NCBI GenBank assembly: GCA_024234875.1
Contig: JACKNM010000007.1
Coordinates: 223,690-287,689, forward strand
DNA length: 64,000 nucleotides
Reading direction: 5' to 3'
Source of the DNA: Ectothiorhodospiraceae bacterium
GTDB lineage: Bacteria > Pseudomonadota > Gammaproteobacteria > HK1
A program made the translations under genes and the position numbers. Numbering within the stretch: position 1 is the first letter of the stretch; every line of letters begins with the position of its first letter. The notes under the pieces are model-generated. The model saw nothing but the letters and a program-made list of their open reading frames with translations, was not told the DNA's origin and searched no databases. This document shows positions 1 through 9,325 of the stretch, piece by piece.

Positions 1-1158
1 CTGGTAGCACGAGACGCTGAATCCCGGCGTGGGGGCCAGATCGCGCTTGTTCACGCTGTTGAAGATGAACGGCATGAAGTGGAGCTGGATGTCGGGGCTC
101 GCGAGCTCGTCGCGGGTGCGCAGGAACGCGACCACCGGCGCCGAGGGCAGGTTCAGGAAACCGTCGCGGCGCACCGCGTAGCGCAGCACGTGCCACACCA
201 GGCCGAGGCCGCGAGCGCGGTCGTTGTAGGTCACCTTCGGCTTGACGGTGCGCCACATCAGGCGCGGGGTGATGTGGTCGCGCAGGTTCTCCCCGACCCC
301 GGGTAGCGCGTGGCGGACCTCGATGCCGTGGGCGCGGAGCACCTCCGGCTGGCCGATGCCCGAGAGCTCGAGGAGCTGCGGTGAGGCGACCGCCCCCGCG
401 CTCACCACCACCTCACCGCGCGCCCGCGCGGTGACCGACCGCCCACCATGATCGAAGCGCACCCCGACGCAGGTTCTGCCGTCGAGGAGCAGCTCGCGGG
501 CGAGCGCACCGGTGCGGACCTCGAGGTTGGGCCGCGACCGCACCGGATCGAGGAAGCAGTGCGCGGTGCTCATGCGTCGGCCACGTGAGATGGTCGTCTG
601 GGTCTTGCAGACCCCTTCCTGCGAGTCGCCGTTGTAGTCGGGGTTGTGCGGCACCCCGATCTGCTCCCCGGCCGCGAACAGCGCCTCGTAGAGGGGGCTC
701 CGGTCGGGGTGGACGGTGACCTTCAGCGGCCCGTCCCGGCCGCGCAGATCGTCCTCGCCGGCGGCGAACGACTCCATGCGCCGGAACAGCGGCAACACGT
801 CGTCGTAGCTCCAGCCGCGATTGCCGAGCTGCGCCCAGGTGTCGTAGTCGAGGCGCTGGCCGCGCACGAAGACCAGGCCGTTGATGGTGCTGGAACCCCC
901 GAGCACCCGCCCGCGCGGCACCGGAATCGGGCGGCCGCGGGTGTTGTCCTCGGGCTGCGAGCGGTAGCACCAGTTGGCCGCCGGGTTGTCCATCAGGCGC
1001 CCGAAGCTGATGGGGATCCGCGACAGTGGGTGTCCGGCCGGACCGGCCTCGAGCAACAGCACGCGATGGCTCGGGTCCGCGCTCAGGCGATTGGCGAGGA
1101 CACAGCCGGCGGAGCCGGCGCCGACGACGATGAAGTCGTAGCTCGGTTCGGAGGACAA
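1..1158 (-). CDS. GMC family oxidoreductase (choline dehydrogenase-like), 3' end outside window
   Basis: FAD-dependent alcohol/choline dehydrogenase family enzyme, cut by the left edge after 386 codons, so roughly the last quarter, including the C-terminal catalytic His region, is missing. The N-terminus has the dinucleotide-binding motif GAGSAG at residues 13-18 followed by LLLEAG. The first GMC signature (RGRVLGGSSTING) lies near residue 86 and the second (GAVASPQLLELSGIG) near residue 260. The start is a TTG at 1158-1156, chosen because an AGGAG ribosome-binding site lies 7 bases before it and because the FAD motif begins ten residues later. Cytosolic, with no signal peptide. GMC enzymes oxidise primary alcohols to aldehydes; the substrate cannot be read from sequence. 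Family assignment is secure, substrate open. Confidence 0.9.
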   Translation of the reverse strand, partial: MSSEPSYDFIVVGAGSAGCVLANRLSADPSHRVLLLEAGPAGHPLSRIPISFGRLMDNPAANWCYRSQPEDNTRGRPIPVPRGRVLGGSSTINGLVFVRGQRLDYDTWAQLGNRGWSYDDVLPLFRRMESFAAGEDDLRGRDGPLKVTVHPDRSPLYEALFAAGEQIGVPHNPDYNGDSQEGVCKTQTTISRGRRMSTAHCFLDPVRSRPNLEVRTGALARELLLDGRTCVGVRFDHGGRSVTARARGEVVVSAGAVASPQLLELSGIGQPEVLRAHGIEVRHALPGVGENLRDHITPRLMWRTVKPKVTYNDRARGLGLVWHVLRYAVRRDGFLNLPSAPVVAFLRTRDELASPDIQLHFMPFIFNSVNKRDLAPTPGFSVSCYQ

Positions 1159-1276
1159 GGTGGATCTCCTGGTAGCGGTGATGCGGCGGCGCGGCCCCGC
1201 CACCGCGCGAGGGTGGTGGCGGGCGCGCGCGATATTAACCCGACGGGCACCGGCGCTGGGGCTGGCGTCGGTGGCT

Positions 1277-2665
1277 TCAAGCAGCCGGCTCGGGCTCCGA
1301 CTCGAGCAACGGCGCGATGGCCTCGGCGAGGGACTCGACCACCGCCTCGGCGCCGTCGTCGCCGGCGTCGGCCGCGCGCTCGAACAGGCGCGCGAGCCGT
1401 TGACGGGCATCGCCGGGGAGCCCGGCCGAGGTCCCCTCCACCACCAGCGGGTCGCGTCGCGCGTGGCTGCGCCGCGCGACCAGCGCGTGGTGGACGCGGG
1501 CCCGCCCGAGCAGCACGAACGGGAGGTTGCGGCTGGCGCCGGCACGCACCGCGAGGACCTGCTCGCCGAACGGCAGGTCCCGGGTCTCGAAGCGCGCGAG
1601 CCGGTCCGCCGCGAGCCAGGCCGCCGCGCCACCGGCGACACCGCCGATGGCGGCGCCGAGAAAACCGGAGAGGCCACCGAGCGCCGCGTCGACACCGAGC
1701 CCCGCGGCCGCTCCGCCGCCGGCGCCGACGCCTGCGAGGGTGAGGCGATCGAGCCCGAAGAGCTGCCAGGTGCGCGCGGCGAGCAGGTCGGCCTCGATCG
1801 ACTCCAGCACCGCCTCGTCTCGTGCCAGTGCCTCGTGGTGGTACAGCCGCTCCACCCGGGCACGGGCGGCAGTCTCCAGACCGCGCAGCGAGTCGGCGTA
1901 GGCGTGCTCGAGCTCGGCGCGCGCGGCCTGCGGATCGTCGTCGGCCCGCAGCCGGCGCTCCGGCGCCAGCGTCAGCGCCTCGACCAGCATCTCGGCGATC
2001 ACCCGCGCGGCGCGGACCCGCAGCCGGTGCCGCTCCGCGCGCAACGCCTCGACCGCGCGCTCGAGCGCGGGGCGCCACGCCGGGTCGAGCTCGCCGAACG
2101 CGCGCAACAGGTCGAGCCGCTGCTCGACCGGCGCCGCCAGCACGTCCATCTCACGCACCACGCGGAAGTACTGACCGAGCGCGTCGCGCCACTCGCGCAC
2201 GTGGTCGCGAGTGCCGATCGGGTTGATCACCGCGAGGCTCGGCTGCCCGGACCAGCGCAGGATCTCCATCTCCGGCTCGTACTCGGGGCCGTAGGGAACC
2301 GCGCCGTCGACCACGTAGATGATCCCGGCACCCTCGACCACCGGGGCGAGCAGCTCGCACTCGGCACGGAACATCGGGTCCGCCCGGTGCTCGGCGACGA
2401 ATGCCCGCACCGCCTCGCGCCGCGCAGCCGCGGTGGCCGCGCGCTGCTCGATGAGACCGAGCGCGCGCCGTGCGCGCTGGAAGCCGGGCGTGTCGATCAG
2501 CTCGTAGAGGGTCTCGCCGCGCACCCGCATCGGGTAGGTGACCGCGCGGGTGGTGGTTCCGGACTCGGGCGCGATGCGCACCGACTCGTCCTCGGCCAGC
2601 GTCGCCACCAGGCTCGACTTGCCCTTGTTCGGATGACCGACGACGGCGAAGCGCGGCGGGCTCAA
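1277..2665 (-). CDS. GTPase with DUF3482 domain
   Basis: A 462-residue P-loop GTPase. The N-terminal G domain has G1 GHPNKGKSS at residues 10-18, a Thr-rich switch I near residue 36, and G3 DTPGF near residue 60. The G4 motif is degenerate (NPIG instead of NKxD), so guanine specificity is weaker than in classical GTPases. Residues about 300-345 form a long Gly/Ala hydrophobic stretch, probably a membrane-inserting hairpin, as in the DUF3482 family. The start is a TTG at 2665 whose last two bases overlap the stop of the upstream gene (TTGA), with GAGGAC a few bases upstream. It is translationally coupled to the DUF2868 membrane protein, its usual partner in Gamma- and Betaproteobacteria. The biological role of the pair is unknown. 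Confidence 0.85.
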   Translation of the reverse strand: MSPPRFAVVGHPNKGKSSLVATLAEDESVRIAPESGTTTRAVTYPMRVRGETLYELIDTPGFQRARRALGLIEQRAATAAARREAVRAFVAEHRADPMFRAECELLAPVVEGAGIIYVVDGAVPYGPEYEPEMEILRWSGQPSLAVINPIGTRDHVREWRDALGQYFRVVREMDVLAAPVEQRLDLLRAFGELDPAWRPALERAVEALRAERHRLRVRAARVIAEMLVEALTLAPERRLRADDDPQAARAELEHAYADSLRGLETAARARVERLYHHEALARDEAVLESIEADLLAARTWQLFGLDRLTLAGVGAGGGAAAGLGVDAALGGLSGFLGAAIGGVAGGAAAWLAADRLARFETRDLPFGEQVLAVRAGASRNLPFVLLGRARVHHALVARRSHARRDPLVVEGTSAGLPGDARQRLARLFERAADAGDDGAEAVVESLAEAIAPLLESEPEPAA

Positions 2666-4143
2666 GGTCGGTCCTCGCGCGGCGGGGCGACGAGTGGCAC
2701 CGCGCAGTCCGCGAAGCCGCGCTCCCACACCGCGAGGTCGGCGGCCCGGGGCGGGCGCAACACGCCGTCGTCGACCGCCACCGGCATCACCGCAACCGCT
2801 CCCGAGCGCCGGGCGACGAGCGCGTCGACGAAGTCCCGCAGCTCGAGCAACGGCGGCTCCCAGGCCTTGGTGACCACGACCACCCTTCCGGCGCCGTCGG
2901 CCAGCGCGTCGAGGACCGCCTCGTCCTCGGCGACGGTGCGTGCGCCGCCGGCGTGGAGCACGCGGTCCGCGTCGAGCAGATCAGCGAGCACCAGGTCGGG
3001 GACCGGAACCGCGCTCCAGCTCACCACCGCCTCGCACCCGCCGACGACCGGGACCGGGGCCTCCAACCGCCGGGGAGCCTCGGGCGGTGGCGGCGCGGGC
3101 TCGGGCGTCGGGGCTCGGGTGTCGACCTCGGCCGCGCCGATGCGGGCGAGCAGGGCGCGCGCTGCGGGCAGACCGACGAACGCCCGACCCGTCGCGCGAC
3201 GCAGCAGCATGGACGCGAGCGCCGCGCTGGCGATGCGGGGCAAGAGCCCGTACACCGCCAACGCGGCGGCGAGGAACGGCCACCATTGCCCGAGCAGCGC
3301 CGGCGGGGCCGTCGGGCCGCCGCCCTGCCCGGCCCGAAACCAGCGCGTCGCGGCGATGGTCTCCAGGTCGGGGCTCGCGGCCGGTACCGCCCACGCCCAC
3401 GGCGCGGCGACCACCGCGACGAGGTCGCGAAGTCCCTCCGGGGTGGCCCGCAACGTGGTGCTCCACCCGAATGCCAGGTCGGTGAACACCACCAGTGCGA
3501 GCAGGGTGGCGAGCGCGCCGAGGAAGAATCCGGTCCCGAGGAGGTGCGACCAGCGCACCACCGCCCAGCGACGCACCGGAGCGAGGCCGAGGACGTGGTG
3601 GCGCGGGTCGAGCAGGGTCGCGAGCGCACTGGAGCCCCGGCGGCCCGCGCGCCGCGACCAGCGCGCCACCAGTCGGCCCGGGCTCCAGGCACCCAGCGCG
3701 GCGAGCGCGCGTGCCACCGCACCGCTCCCGCGCGGGGAGGCGCCGAGCCAGGACGACAGCAGCAGCACGCCGGGCAACACCACCATCACCCCGAGCACCG
3801 CGAGCACGTTGACCCGCCCGCTGCCGTCGTAGAAGAAGACGCCGAGCGCGGTGACCAGACCGAGCAGCGCACCGGCGGCGAGCGCGCCCCCCGACACCGC
3901 CCGCAGGGCAGCGTCGGTGTCCGCGATCCGCCGCGCGCTGTCCTCGTCGACCGCGCCGAGCCAGTCGCGAAGGCACACCAGGTCGTCGGCGCCGCCGCGG
4001 CGCCGGAGCGCCTGCTCGACTGCGGGGCGCGCCGACCGCTCGGCCTCGAGCGCGTGCACCAGACAGGCCAGCTCGCCCACCGTCGGCCGGGCCCTCACGC
4101 GCGACTCCGGGCCTCGCGCCGAGGCGGCACCGCCGCCGGCCAT
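2662..4143 (-). CDS. DUF2868 domain membrane protein
   Basis: A 493-residue integral membrane protein. Predicted membrane segments lie near residues 83-105, 112-135, 207-232 and 283-307. A long soluble region follows (about residues 320-493) that starts with a Pro-rich linker and contains DxxLADLLDADRV-like and VVVVTKAWEPP segments. The family has no assigned activity, but its genes are regularly placed directly before a DUF3482 GTPase, as here, where the stop overlaps the GTPase start codon. The ATG at 4143 is used; a GTG about 22 codons downstream is an alternative because conserved sequence begins there. Inference: the two proteins form one membrane complex with the GTPase on the cytosolic side. 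Confidence 0.75.
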   Translation of the reverse strand: MAGGGAASARGPESRVRARPTVGELACLVHALEAERSARPAVEQALRRRGGADDLVCLRDWLGAVDEDSARRIADTDAALRAVSGGALAAGALLGLVTALGVFFYDGSGRVNVLAVLGVMVVLPGVLLLSSWLGASPRGSGAVARALAALGAWSPGRLVARWSRRAGRRGSSALATLLDPRHHVLGLAPVRRWAVVRWSHLLGTGFFLGALATLLALVVFTDLAFGWSTTLRATPEGLRDLVAVVAAPWAWAVPAASPDLETIAATRWFRAGQGGGPTAPPALLGQWWPFLAAALAVYGLLPRIASAALASMLLRRATGRAFVGLPAARALLARIGAAEVDTRAPTPEPAPPPPEAPRRLEAPVPVVGGCEAVVSWSAVPVPDLVLADLLDADRVLHAGGARTVAEDEAVLDALADGAGRVVVVTKAWEPPLLELRDFVDALVARRSGAVAVMPVAVDDGVLRPPRAADLAVWERGFADCAVPLVAPPREDRP

Positions 4144-4171
4144 CCGGTCCGAGCGGGCGCTGCCGACGCCG

Positions 4172-5275
4172 TCAACCGGCTCGCCGGGCGTCGGCGTGCT
4201 CGCGCAGGCGCGGCGCGACCTCCTCGGCCAGGCGTCGCATCGAGCCCTGCCAGAGGTCCCCGGCGTCCCAATCGTGGCCCACCATCACCAGCGTCCCGAA
4301 TGGGCCGATGGTGTCGACGAGGGCGGCGAGGCGCTCGGTGACGGTCCGCGCACTGCCGGCGATGACCACCGAGCGCACCGTCCGCTCGATGTCGAGCAAC
4401 GCGTTCACCTCGGCCAGGCTGCCCTCCGCCAGCGTGCCGGTCTCGGCCAGGTGGCGCAGCCCGCGCAGATACCGGAAGTAGTGGGCGAAGACGCCGTCGG
4501 GATCGGCCAGGATGTCCTCCGCCTGCGCGTCCGACTCGGTGACCAGGATGTTGCGGCACACCCGCCACACCGCCGGATCGGCCGGTTTACCGAGCTCGTC
4601 GCGCTTCGCGGCGTAGACCGCCCACTGCTTCTTCAGCGTGTCGACGTCGATCCAGTTGGCCGAGATCGGGATGTAGTCCCGCTCGGCGACGAGCTGCGCG
4701 GTGTAGCCGCCCGGGGCGACCATCGCCATCGCGATCGGCGGATGGGGCTGCTGCAACGGCCGCGGAAAGCACCCGATGCCATACGGCAGCCACACGTTCT
4801 TCTCCAGCGACATCGGGAAGTGCTTGCCCTCGTGGCGCAGCGGCGCGTCCCCTTCCCACAGCCGGAGCATCACCGCCAGGCCTTCCAGCATCGCCTCGTA
4901 GCGCAGCGCGTGGTCCTCGTGCCCGAACAGCTCGGCGTCGCTCGGCAGGCCGCCCGGGCCGATGCCGACCATCAGTCGCCCGCCGGTGAGGTGGTCGCAC
5001 TGCGCCGCCTCCGCGGCGACGATGACCGGGTGGTGATGCGGTAAGTTGATCACCCCGGTGCCGAACCGAATCGAGGGCGCCTCGCTCGCGACCGAGGCGA
5101 ACAGCATCATCGGCGACGGGATCTGCTCCGCCTTGGTCGAGTAGTGCTCCCCGATCCACACCTCGGAGAAGCCCAGGCGGTCGGCCAGGATCACCGCCTG
5201 GCGGTCCTCCTCCAGCGCGCTCTGCCAGGGTTTCTCCGCGCGGTGCAGCGGCATACAGAACATTCCGAGATTCAT
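4172..5275 (-). CDS. LLM class flavin-dependent oxidoreductase (luciferase-like)
   Basis: A 367-residue protein of the bacterial luciferase/alkanesulfonate monooxygenase superfamily, which uses reduced FMN or F420 and oxygen on diverse substrates. The N-terminus MNLGMFCMPLH, the EVWIGEHYS segment, the GTGVINLPHHHP strand and TGGRLMVGIGPGG follow the family pattern over the full length. Length matches the luciferase-like group of about 350-380 residues. The ATG at 5275 is preceded by a weak purine-rich stretch (GAGG). It lies 69 bp downstream of the formamidase gene on the same strand, so the two are probably co-transcribed; a monooxygenase next to an amidase would suit stepwise breakdown of an amide or N-containing organic compound (inference). 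Substrate unknown. Confidence 0.85.
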   Translation of the reverse strand: MNLGMFCMPLHRAEKPWQSALEEDRQAVILADRLGFSEVWIGEHYSTKAEQIPSPMMLFASVASEAPSIRFGTGVINLPHHHPVIVAAEAAQCDHLTGGRLMVGIGPGGLPSDAELFGHEDHALRYEAMLEGLAVMLRLWEGDAPLRHEGKHFPMSLEKNVWLPYGIGCFPRPLQQPHPPIAMAMVAPGGYTAQLVAERDYIPISANWIDVDTLKKQWAVYAAKRDELGKPADPAVWRVCRNILVTESDAQAEDILADPDGVFAHYFRYLRGLRHLAETGTLAEGSLAEVNALLDIERTVRSVVIAGSARTVTERLAALVDTIGPFGTLVMVGHDWDAGDLWQGSMRRLAEEVAPRLREHADARRAG

Positions 5276-5344
5276 GCGAGGCCTCGAATCGAGTGGAAGG
5301 GCGGCGCGCGCGAGCGCGCGCCGAGCGGTGGATTCTAACGTGAC

Positions 5345-6457
5345 TCAGGCGACGAAGATGTCCTCGGGAAGCAGCGCGCTCACCGCCACGTTGGGCAGAT
5401 CGACGGCATTGGCGACGCGCAGATCCACCGCCACGCTGCAGATGACGTAGGCCTGCTCGCGGCTGAAGCCGCGATGCTCGAGCAGATCGATCATCTGCAG
5501 CAGGGCGTTGCGGGCGGCGAGCGTGAGGTCCTCGCACTCCTGGGTCCCGTCGTCGCGGATCGGCATGCCGACGGTGGCGGTGAAGTTGCGTGGCGCGGCC
5601 CATTCGGGGGCGGCGAAGTAACCGGGGTGGGAGAAACGCGGGAAACGGATGCGCTCGTCCCGGGCGCGCCCGGCGTGGAGATGGAAGCGCACGGTGCAGG
5701 TCGCGCCCATCTCGATGGCGGTGATGCAGCACTCGGAGTCGCCCTGGGCGAAATGTGCGTCCCCGGTCGAGAACAGCGCGCCGTCGACGTTCACCGGCAG
5801 GAAGAGCCGCGAGCCACGGGTGAGCTGCTTGGCGTCGAGATTGCCGCAGTTCTCGCGCGGCGGCAGGGTGCGCAGCCCGCTGCTCGCCACCGGCTCGGTG
5901 GCCGGAATCGCGTCCTGGGGGTCGGGAGGGAAGGCGATGCCGCCGCGGCGCACGAGATCCGCCTCGCGCGCGGTCCACGCCACGAGCTGCTCGTGCGAGG
6001 GGGCGACGCCCGAGGTGCCCATGAACGAGCCGTCGGGAATGCGCACCCCGGGCACCTGCTCCGAGGTCGCGAAGCCGTCGGCGATGTCCCAGTGGGCGAT
6101 GAAGTTGCGCGGGAAGTGCGCGCGCAGGAAGCCCGCGCCGGGGCGGATCCGTGTCCACCCGTAGGGCTCGGCGACGATGTCGACGAACTCGACCTCCAGC
6201 AGGTCTCCGGGCCGCGCGCCGGCGACGTGGACGGGACCGGTCAGCGGATGCGCGACCTTGGGGTCGAGGCGCTCGAGATCCGCCACCGTCATCCCGCGAC
6301 GGATCTGACCGTCCGCGGCGTCCCGAGTCTCGAAGGTCACTGTCTCCCCCGGCGCCACCTCGAGCACCGGCGGGATGTCGGGATGCCACCGGTTGTGTCC
6401 GGTGCTCGCCTCGTCACGCAGTCGCCTCGCGCGGTCGATACGGATTGCCTTGCTCAC
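5345..6457 (-). CDS. Acetamidase/formamidase family protein
   Basis: A 370-residue amide hydrolase of the FmdA/AmdA family (acetamidase/formamidase), which releases ammonia from short-chain amides. Diagnostic stretches are GPVHVAGARPGDLLEVE, the conserved VNVDGALFSTGDAHFAQGD motif, and the C-terminal segment EQAYVICSVAVDLRV. The GTG at 6457 was chosen because a strong purine-rich ribosome-binding site (GAGGGAGGGG) lies just before it and the first conserved segment begins about 20 residues in; the reading frame is open further upstream but without a better site. It is divergent from the CocE-type hydrolase gene, sharing a 150-bp intergenic region, and lies upstream of the luciferase-like gene. 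The real substrate may be another small amide. Confidence 0.88.
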   Translation of the reverse strand: MSKAIRIDRARRLRDEASTGHNRWHPDIPPVLEVAPGETVTFETRDAADGQIRRGMTVADLERLDPKVAHPLTGPVHVAGARPGDLLEVEFVDIVAEPYGWTRIRPGAGFLRAHFPRNFIAHWDIADGFATSEQVPGVRIPDGSFMGTSGVAPSHEQLVAWTAREADLVRRGGIAFPPDPQDAIPATEPVASSGLRTLPPRENCGNLDAKQLTRGSRLFLPVNVDGALFSTGDAHFAQGDSECCITAIEMGATCTVRFHLHAGRARDERIRFPRFSHPGYFAAPEWAAPRNFTATVGMPIRDDGTQECEDLTLAARNALLQMIDLLEHRGFSREQAYVICSVAVDLRVANAVDLPNVAVSALLPEDIFVA

Positions 6458-6607
6458 CGCCCCCTCCCTCGTCTCGGGTCGCCGAAGTCGGCGGATGGTA
6501 GCAGCCCGCAGGCCGCCGGCGGTGCTCACGCCGCTGGTGCACGCGCCACCGCAGGCGCGATACAGTCCCGACGCCGCCGGTGGCGGTCCACCAGGAGGAC
6601 GAGACCG

Positions 6608-8515
6608 ATGGAGCTGCCCTACCCCGTGTCGCGCCCGTCCCACGACGTGACCGTCGACGCCGACGTCATGGTCCGCATGCGCGACGGCGTGCGTCTGGCG
6701 ACCGACATCTACTGGCCGACGCGCGACGGGCGCCGCATCGAGGGCCCGCACCCCGTCCTGCTGCACCGCACCCCGTACAACAAGCGCGAGGCGGATCGCC
6801 GGGTCGGCTACAACCACTGGTTCGCGTCGCGTGGCTACATCGTGGTCGACCAGGACTGCCGCGGCTGCTTCCGCTCCGAGGGCGACGTCGACTTCCTGCT
6901 ACCGGAGGCGCCCGACGGCTTCGACACCATGCAGTGGATCGGCGAGCAGTCGTGGTCGGGCAAGGTGGGCACCTTCGGCACCTCGTGGAGCGGCTGGACG
7001 CAGACCGCGCTCGCGGCGCTGGGGCCGTCGAACCTGCACGCGATGGTGCCGAACATGAGCGGCTCCAACGCCTACACGAGCTCGGTGCGCCACAACGGCG
7101 CGCTGGAGCTACGGTTCATCGCCTGGGCGTTCTGGCACTCGGCCACCAACACGCAAGCGGCGCTGAAGTCCGAGCCGTGGATCGACGCCGCCCTCAACCT
7201 CGACGCGCCGACGGTGCGCGACTGGCTCACGCGCTGGCCGCTGCGCCGCGGGCAGACCCAGCTCGCGCTGGTCCCACCCTACGAGCGCTGGGCGCTCGAG
7301 CTCGCCGCCCGCGCCGACTACGACGACGAGTACTGGGGGCATCCGAGCATGAACCCCAGCCGTCACTGGTCGGATTACCCGGACTGCCCGACGCTCTACG
7401 TCGGCGGCTGGTACGACTCCTACACCCGCGGCACGTTCGAGAGCTTCGACGGCCACGGCGCGGCGAAGCGCGGACCGGTCCGCGCGCTGGTCGGACCGTG
7501 GACCCACGGCACCAAGACGGTCGAGTTGCAGCACAGCGGCGACGTCGACTTCGGCGAGGCGGCGGCGCTGCCGAGCTTCCGCGAGCTGCACCTGCGCTGG
7601 TTCGACGCGTGGCTGCGCGGTGAGCGAAACGGCGTCGCCGACGAGCCGCCGGTGCATCTGTTCGTGATGGGTGGCGGCAGCGGACGGATGACCCCGGAGG
7701 GGCGCCTCGACCACGGGGGCCGCTGGCGCAGCGAGCGCGAATGGCCGCTCGCCCGCACCCGATTCACGCCCTGGTTCCTGCACGGTGACGGCACGTTGCG
7801 CGAGCGCGCGCCGACCGTCGAGAGCAGCCACACGAGCTACCGATTCGACCCGTCGAACCCGGTCCCCTCCATCGGCGGCAACGTGTCGTCCTTGCGCGGG
7901 ATGGCCGAGCTCCCGCCGGGGCGCATCGACGTCGAGGCGGTGCCGCCGACCGCGCGGGTCGACGAGATCATGCACGCCGGCGGCTTCGACCAGCGCGAGC
8001 ACCGCAAGCACTTCGGCTCGCGCGCGCCGTGGCTGCCGCTCGGCGCCCGGCCCGACGTGCTGGTGTTCCAGACCGAGCCGCTGGCCGAGGACATGGAGGT
8101 CACGGGGCCGATCGAGGTCCACCTCTGGGTCGCCACCTCCGCCGTCGACACCGACTTCACCGCCAAGCTGATCGACGTCTACCCGCCGAGCGCGGCCTAC
8201 CCCTTCGGCTACGCACTGAACATCTCCGACAGCATCCTGCGCCTGCGTTATCGCAACGGCGACGGTGTGCCCGCCCTGGTCGAGCCGGACACCCCGCTCG
8301 CGATTTCCATCACCCTGTATCCGACCAGCAACGTCTTCGTCCGCGGGCATCGCATCCGACTCGACGTCTCGTCGAGCAACTTCCCGCGCTTCGACGTCAA
8401 CACCAACACCGGTGAGCCGCTCGGTCGGGAGCGGATGCGTGTCGTCGCCAACAACACCGTGTTCCACGACGCCGGGCGCCCGTCGCGGATCGTGCTGCCG
8501 GTGATCCCGGCCTGA
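6608..8515 (+). CDS. CocE/NonD family alpha/beta hydrolase
   Basis: A 635-residue serine hydrolase of the cocaine esterase / X-Pro dipeptidyl-peptidase family, which cleaves esters, amides or beta-lactam side chains. The N-terminal alpha/beta-hydrolase domain has the nucleophile elbow GTSWSG, with Ser126 as the likely nucleophile. The Asp of GGWYDSYTRG and the His of VGPWTHG complete a plausible triad. Residues about 390-635 form the C-terminal jelly-roll domain typical of the family. The ATG at 6608 follows AGGAGG with 9-base spacing. The stop codon merges into the ribosome-binding site of the next gene (TGAGGAGG), indicating one operon with the deacetylase-fold and dioxygenase genes. No signal peptide is evident, so it is probably cytosolic. 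Confidence 0.9.
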   Translation: MELPYPVSRPSHDVTVDADVMVRMRDGVRLATDIYWPTRDGRRIEGPHPVLLHRTPYNKREADRRVGYNHWFASRGYIVVDQDCRGCFRSEGDVDFLLPEAPDGFDTMQWIGEQSWSGKVGTFGTSWSGWTQTALAALGPSNLHAMVPNMSGSNAYTSSVRHNGALELRFIAWAFWHSATNTQAALKSEPWIDAALNLDAPTVRDWLTRWPLRRGQTQLALVPPYERWALELAARADYDDEYWGHPSMNPSRHWSDYPDCPTLYVGGWYDSYTRGTFESFDGHGAAKRGPVRALVGPWTHGTKTVELQHSGDVDFGEAAALPSFRELHLRWFDAWLRGERNGVADEPPVHLFVMGGGSGRMTPEGRLDHGGRWRSEREWPLARTRFTPWFLHGDGTLRERAPTVESSHTSYRFDPSNPVPSIGGNVSSLRGMAELPPGRIDVEAVPPTARVDEIMHAGGFDQREHRKHFGSRAPWLPLGARPDVLVFQTEPLAEDMEVTGPIEVHLWVATSAVDTDFTAKLIDVYPPSAAYPFGYALNISDSILRLRYRNGDGVPALVEPDTPLAISITLYPTSNVFVRGHRIRLDVSSSNFPRFDVNTNTGEPLGRERMRVVANNTVFHDAGRPSRIVLPVIPA

Positions 8516-8524
8516 GGAGGCGCG

Positions 8525-9325
8525 ATGACCACGGGCGACACGTTTCCGGTGGTGGTCGGCATCTGCCTCGACGCGGAGGCGATCTGGCTGAACAAGATCG
8601 GCGCGGACGAGCGCCGGCCGATCATGCTCTCCAATGGCACCTACGCGATCCGGGAAGGGCTCGCGCCGCTGCTCGATCTGCTCACCGACCGCGAGGTGGC
8701 GGCGACCTTCTACGTGCCCGGAATCACCGCCGACCGCTATCCCGACGCGGTGCGCTCGATCGCGGCCCGCGGTCACGAGATCGCGAGCCACACCTACGAC
8801 CATCGCAGCGCGCTCGGACGCACGCGCGAGGCCGAGCGCGCCGATCTGCTGGCCGGCATCGACGCGCTGGAGCGCATCACCGGCACCCGCCCCACCACCT
8901 GGCGCTCGGCGTCGTGGGAGTTCAGCGACCACACCCTCGACCTGCTGCTGGAGGCCGGCGTGACCTGCTCGGCCAACTATCACGACACCGCCCGCCCCTA
9001 CCGCCACCGGCGCGACGGGGTCGCGTTGCCTCTGGTCGAGCTGCCGGTGCAATGGTTCCTCGCCGACGCGCCCTACTTCCTCTACGACGGCGCCCTGCCG
9101 GGCCGGATACCGCGCGCCGCGGCCGACGCGCACGCGGTGTGGGCGGAGGAGTTCATCGCGTTGTACGAGGATCGCCCCGGCGCGTTCTTCCATCTCACCC
9201 TCCACGTGCAACTCATCGGCCACGCCGGACGACTGCGCATGCTCGCCCGCTTCCTCGACCTGATACGCGAGCACGGCCGGGCCCGATTCATGACCGCGGC
9301 CGAGCTCGCGGCGACCGTCCCGTGA
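8525..9325 (+). CDS. Polysaccharide deacetylase (NodB-fold) family hydrolase
   Basis: A 266-residue protein with the NodB homology fold. Motif 1 is modified to LDAEA, motif 2 is the metal-binding SHTYDH, and motif 3 is the RSASWEF segment; the C-terminal HLTLH carries the conserved His. It lacks a signal peptide and any cell-wall domain. Together with its neighbours (formamidase, CocE hydrolase, dioxygenase) this argues for a small-molecule amidohydrolase, such as the cyclic-imide hydrolase or allantoinase-like branch of this fold, rather than a chitin or peptidoglycan deacetylase (inference). The AGGAGG ribosome-binding site overlaps the preceding stop codon. The next gene begins inside its stop codon (GTGA). 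Confidence 0.82.
   Translation: MTTGDTFPVVVGICLDAEAIWLNKIGADERRPIMLSNGTYAIREGLAPLLDLLTDREVAATFYVPGITADRYPDAVRSIAARGHEIASHTYDHRSALGRTREAERADLLAGIDALERITGTRPTTWRSASWEFSDHTLDLLLEAGVTCSANYHDTARPYRHRRDGVALPLVELPVQWFLADAPYFLYDGALPGRIPRAAADAHAVWAEEFIALYEDRPGAFFHLTLHVQLIGHAGRLRMLARFLDLIREHGRARFMTAAELAATVP

Noticed and set aside
1160..3832. Plus-strand open frame of about 890 codons opposite the DUF2868/GTPase genes
   Set aside because: Composition is that of antisense GC-rich sequence, with no recognisable domain, and the opposite strand carries a coherent GTPase with P-loop and a membrane protein.
8525..9325. Chitin or peptidoglycan deacetylase
   Set aside because: It has no signal peptide or wall-binding domain, motif 1 is modified, and it is translated between two small-molecule enzymes.
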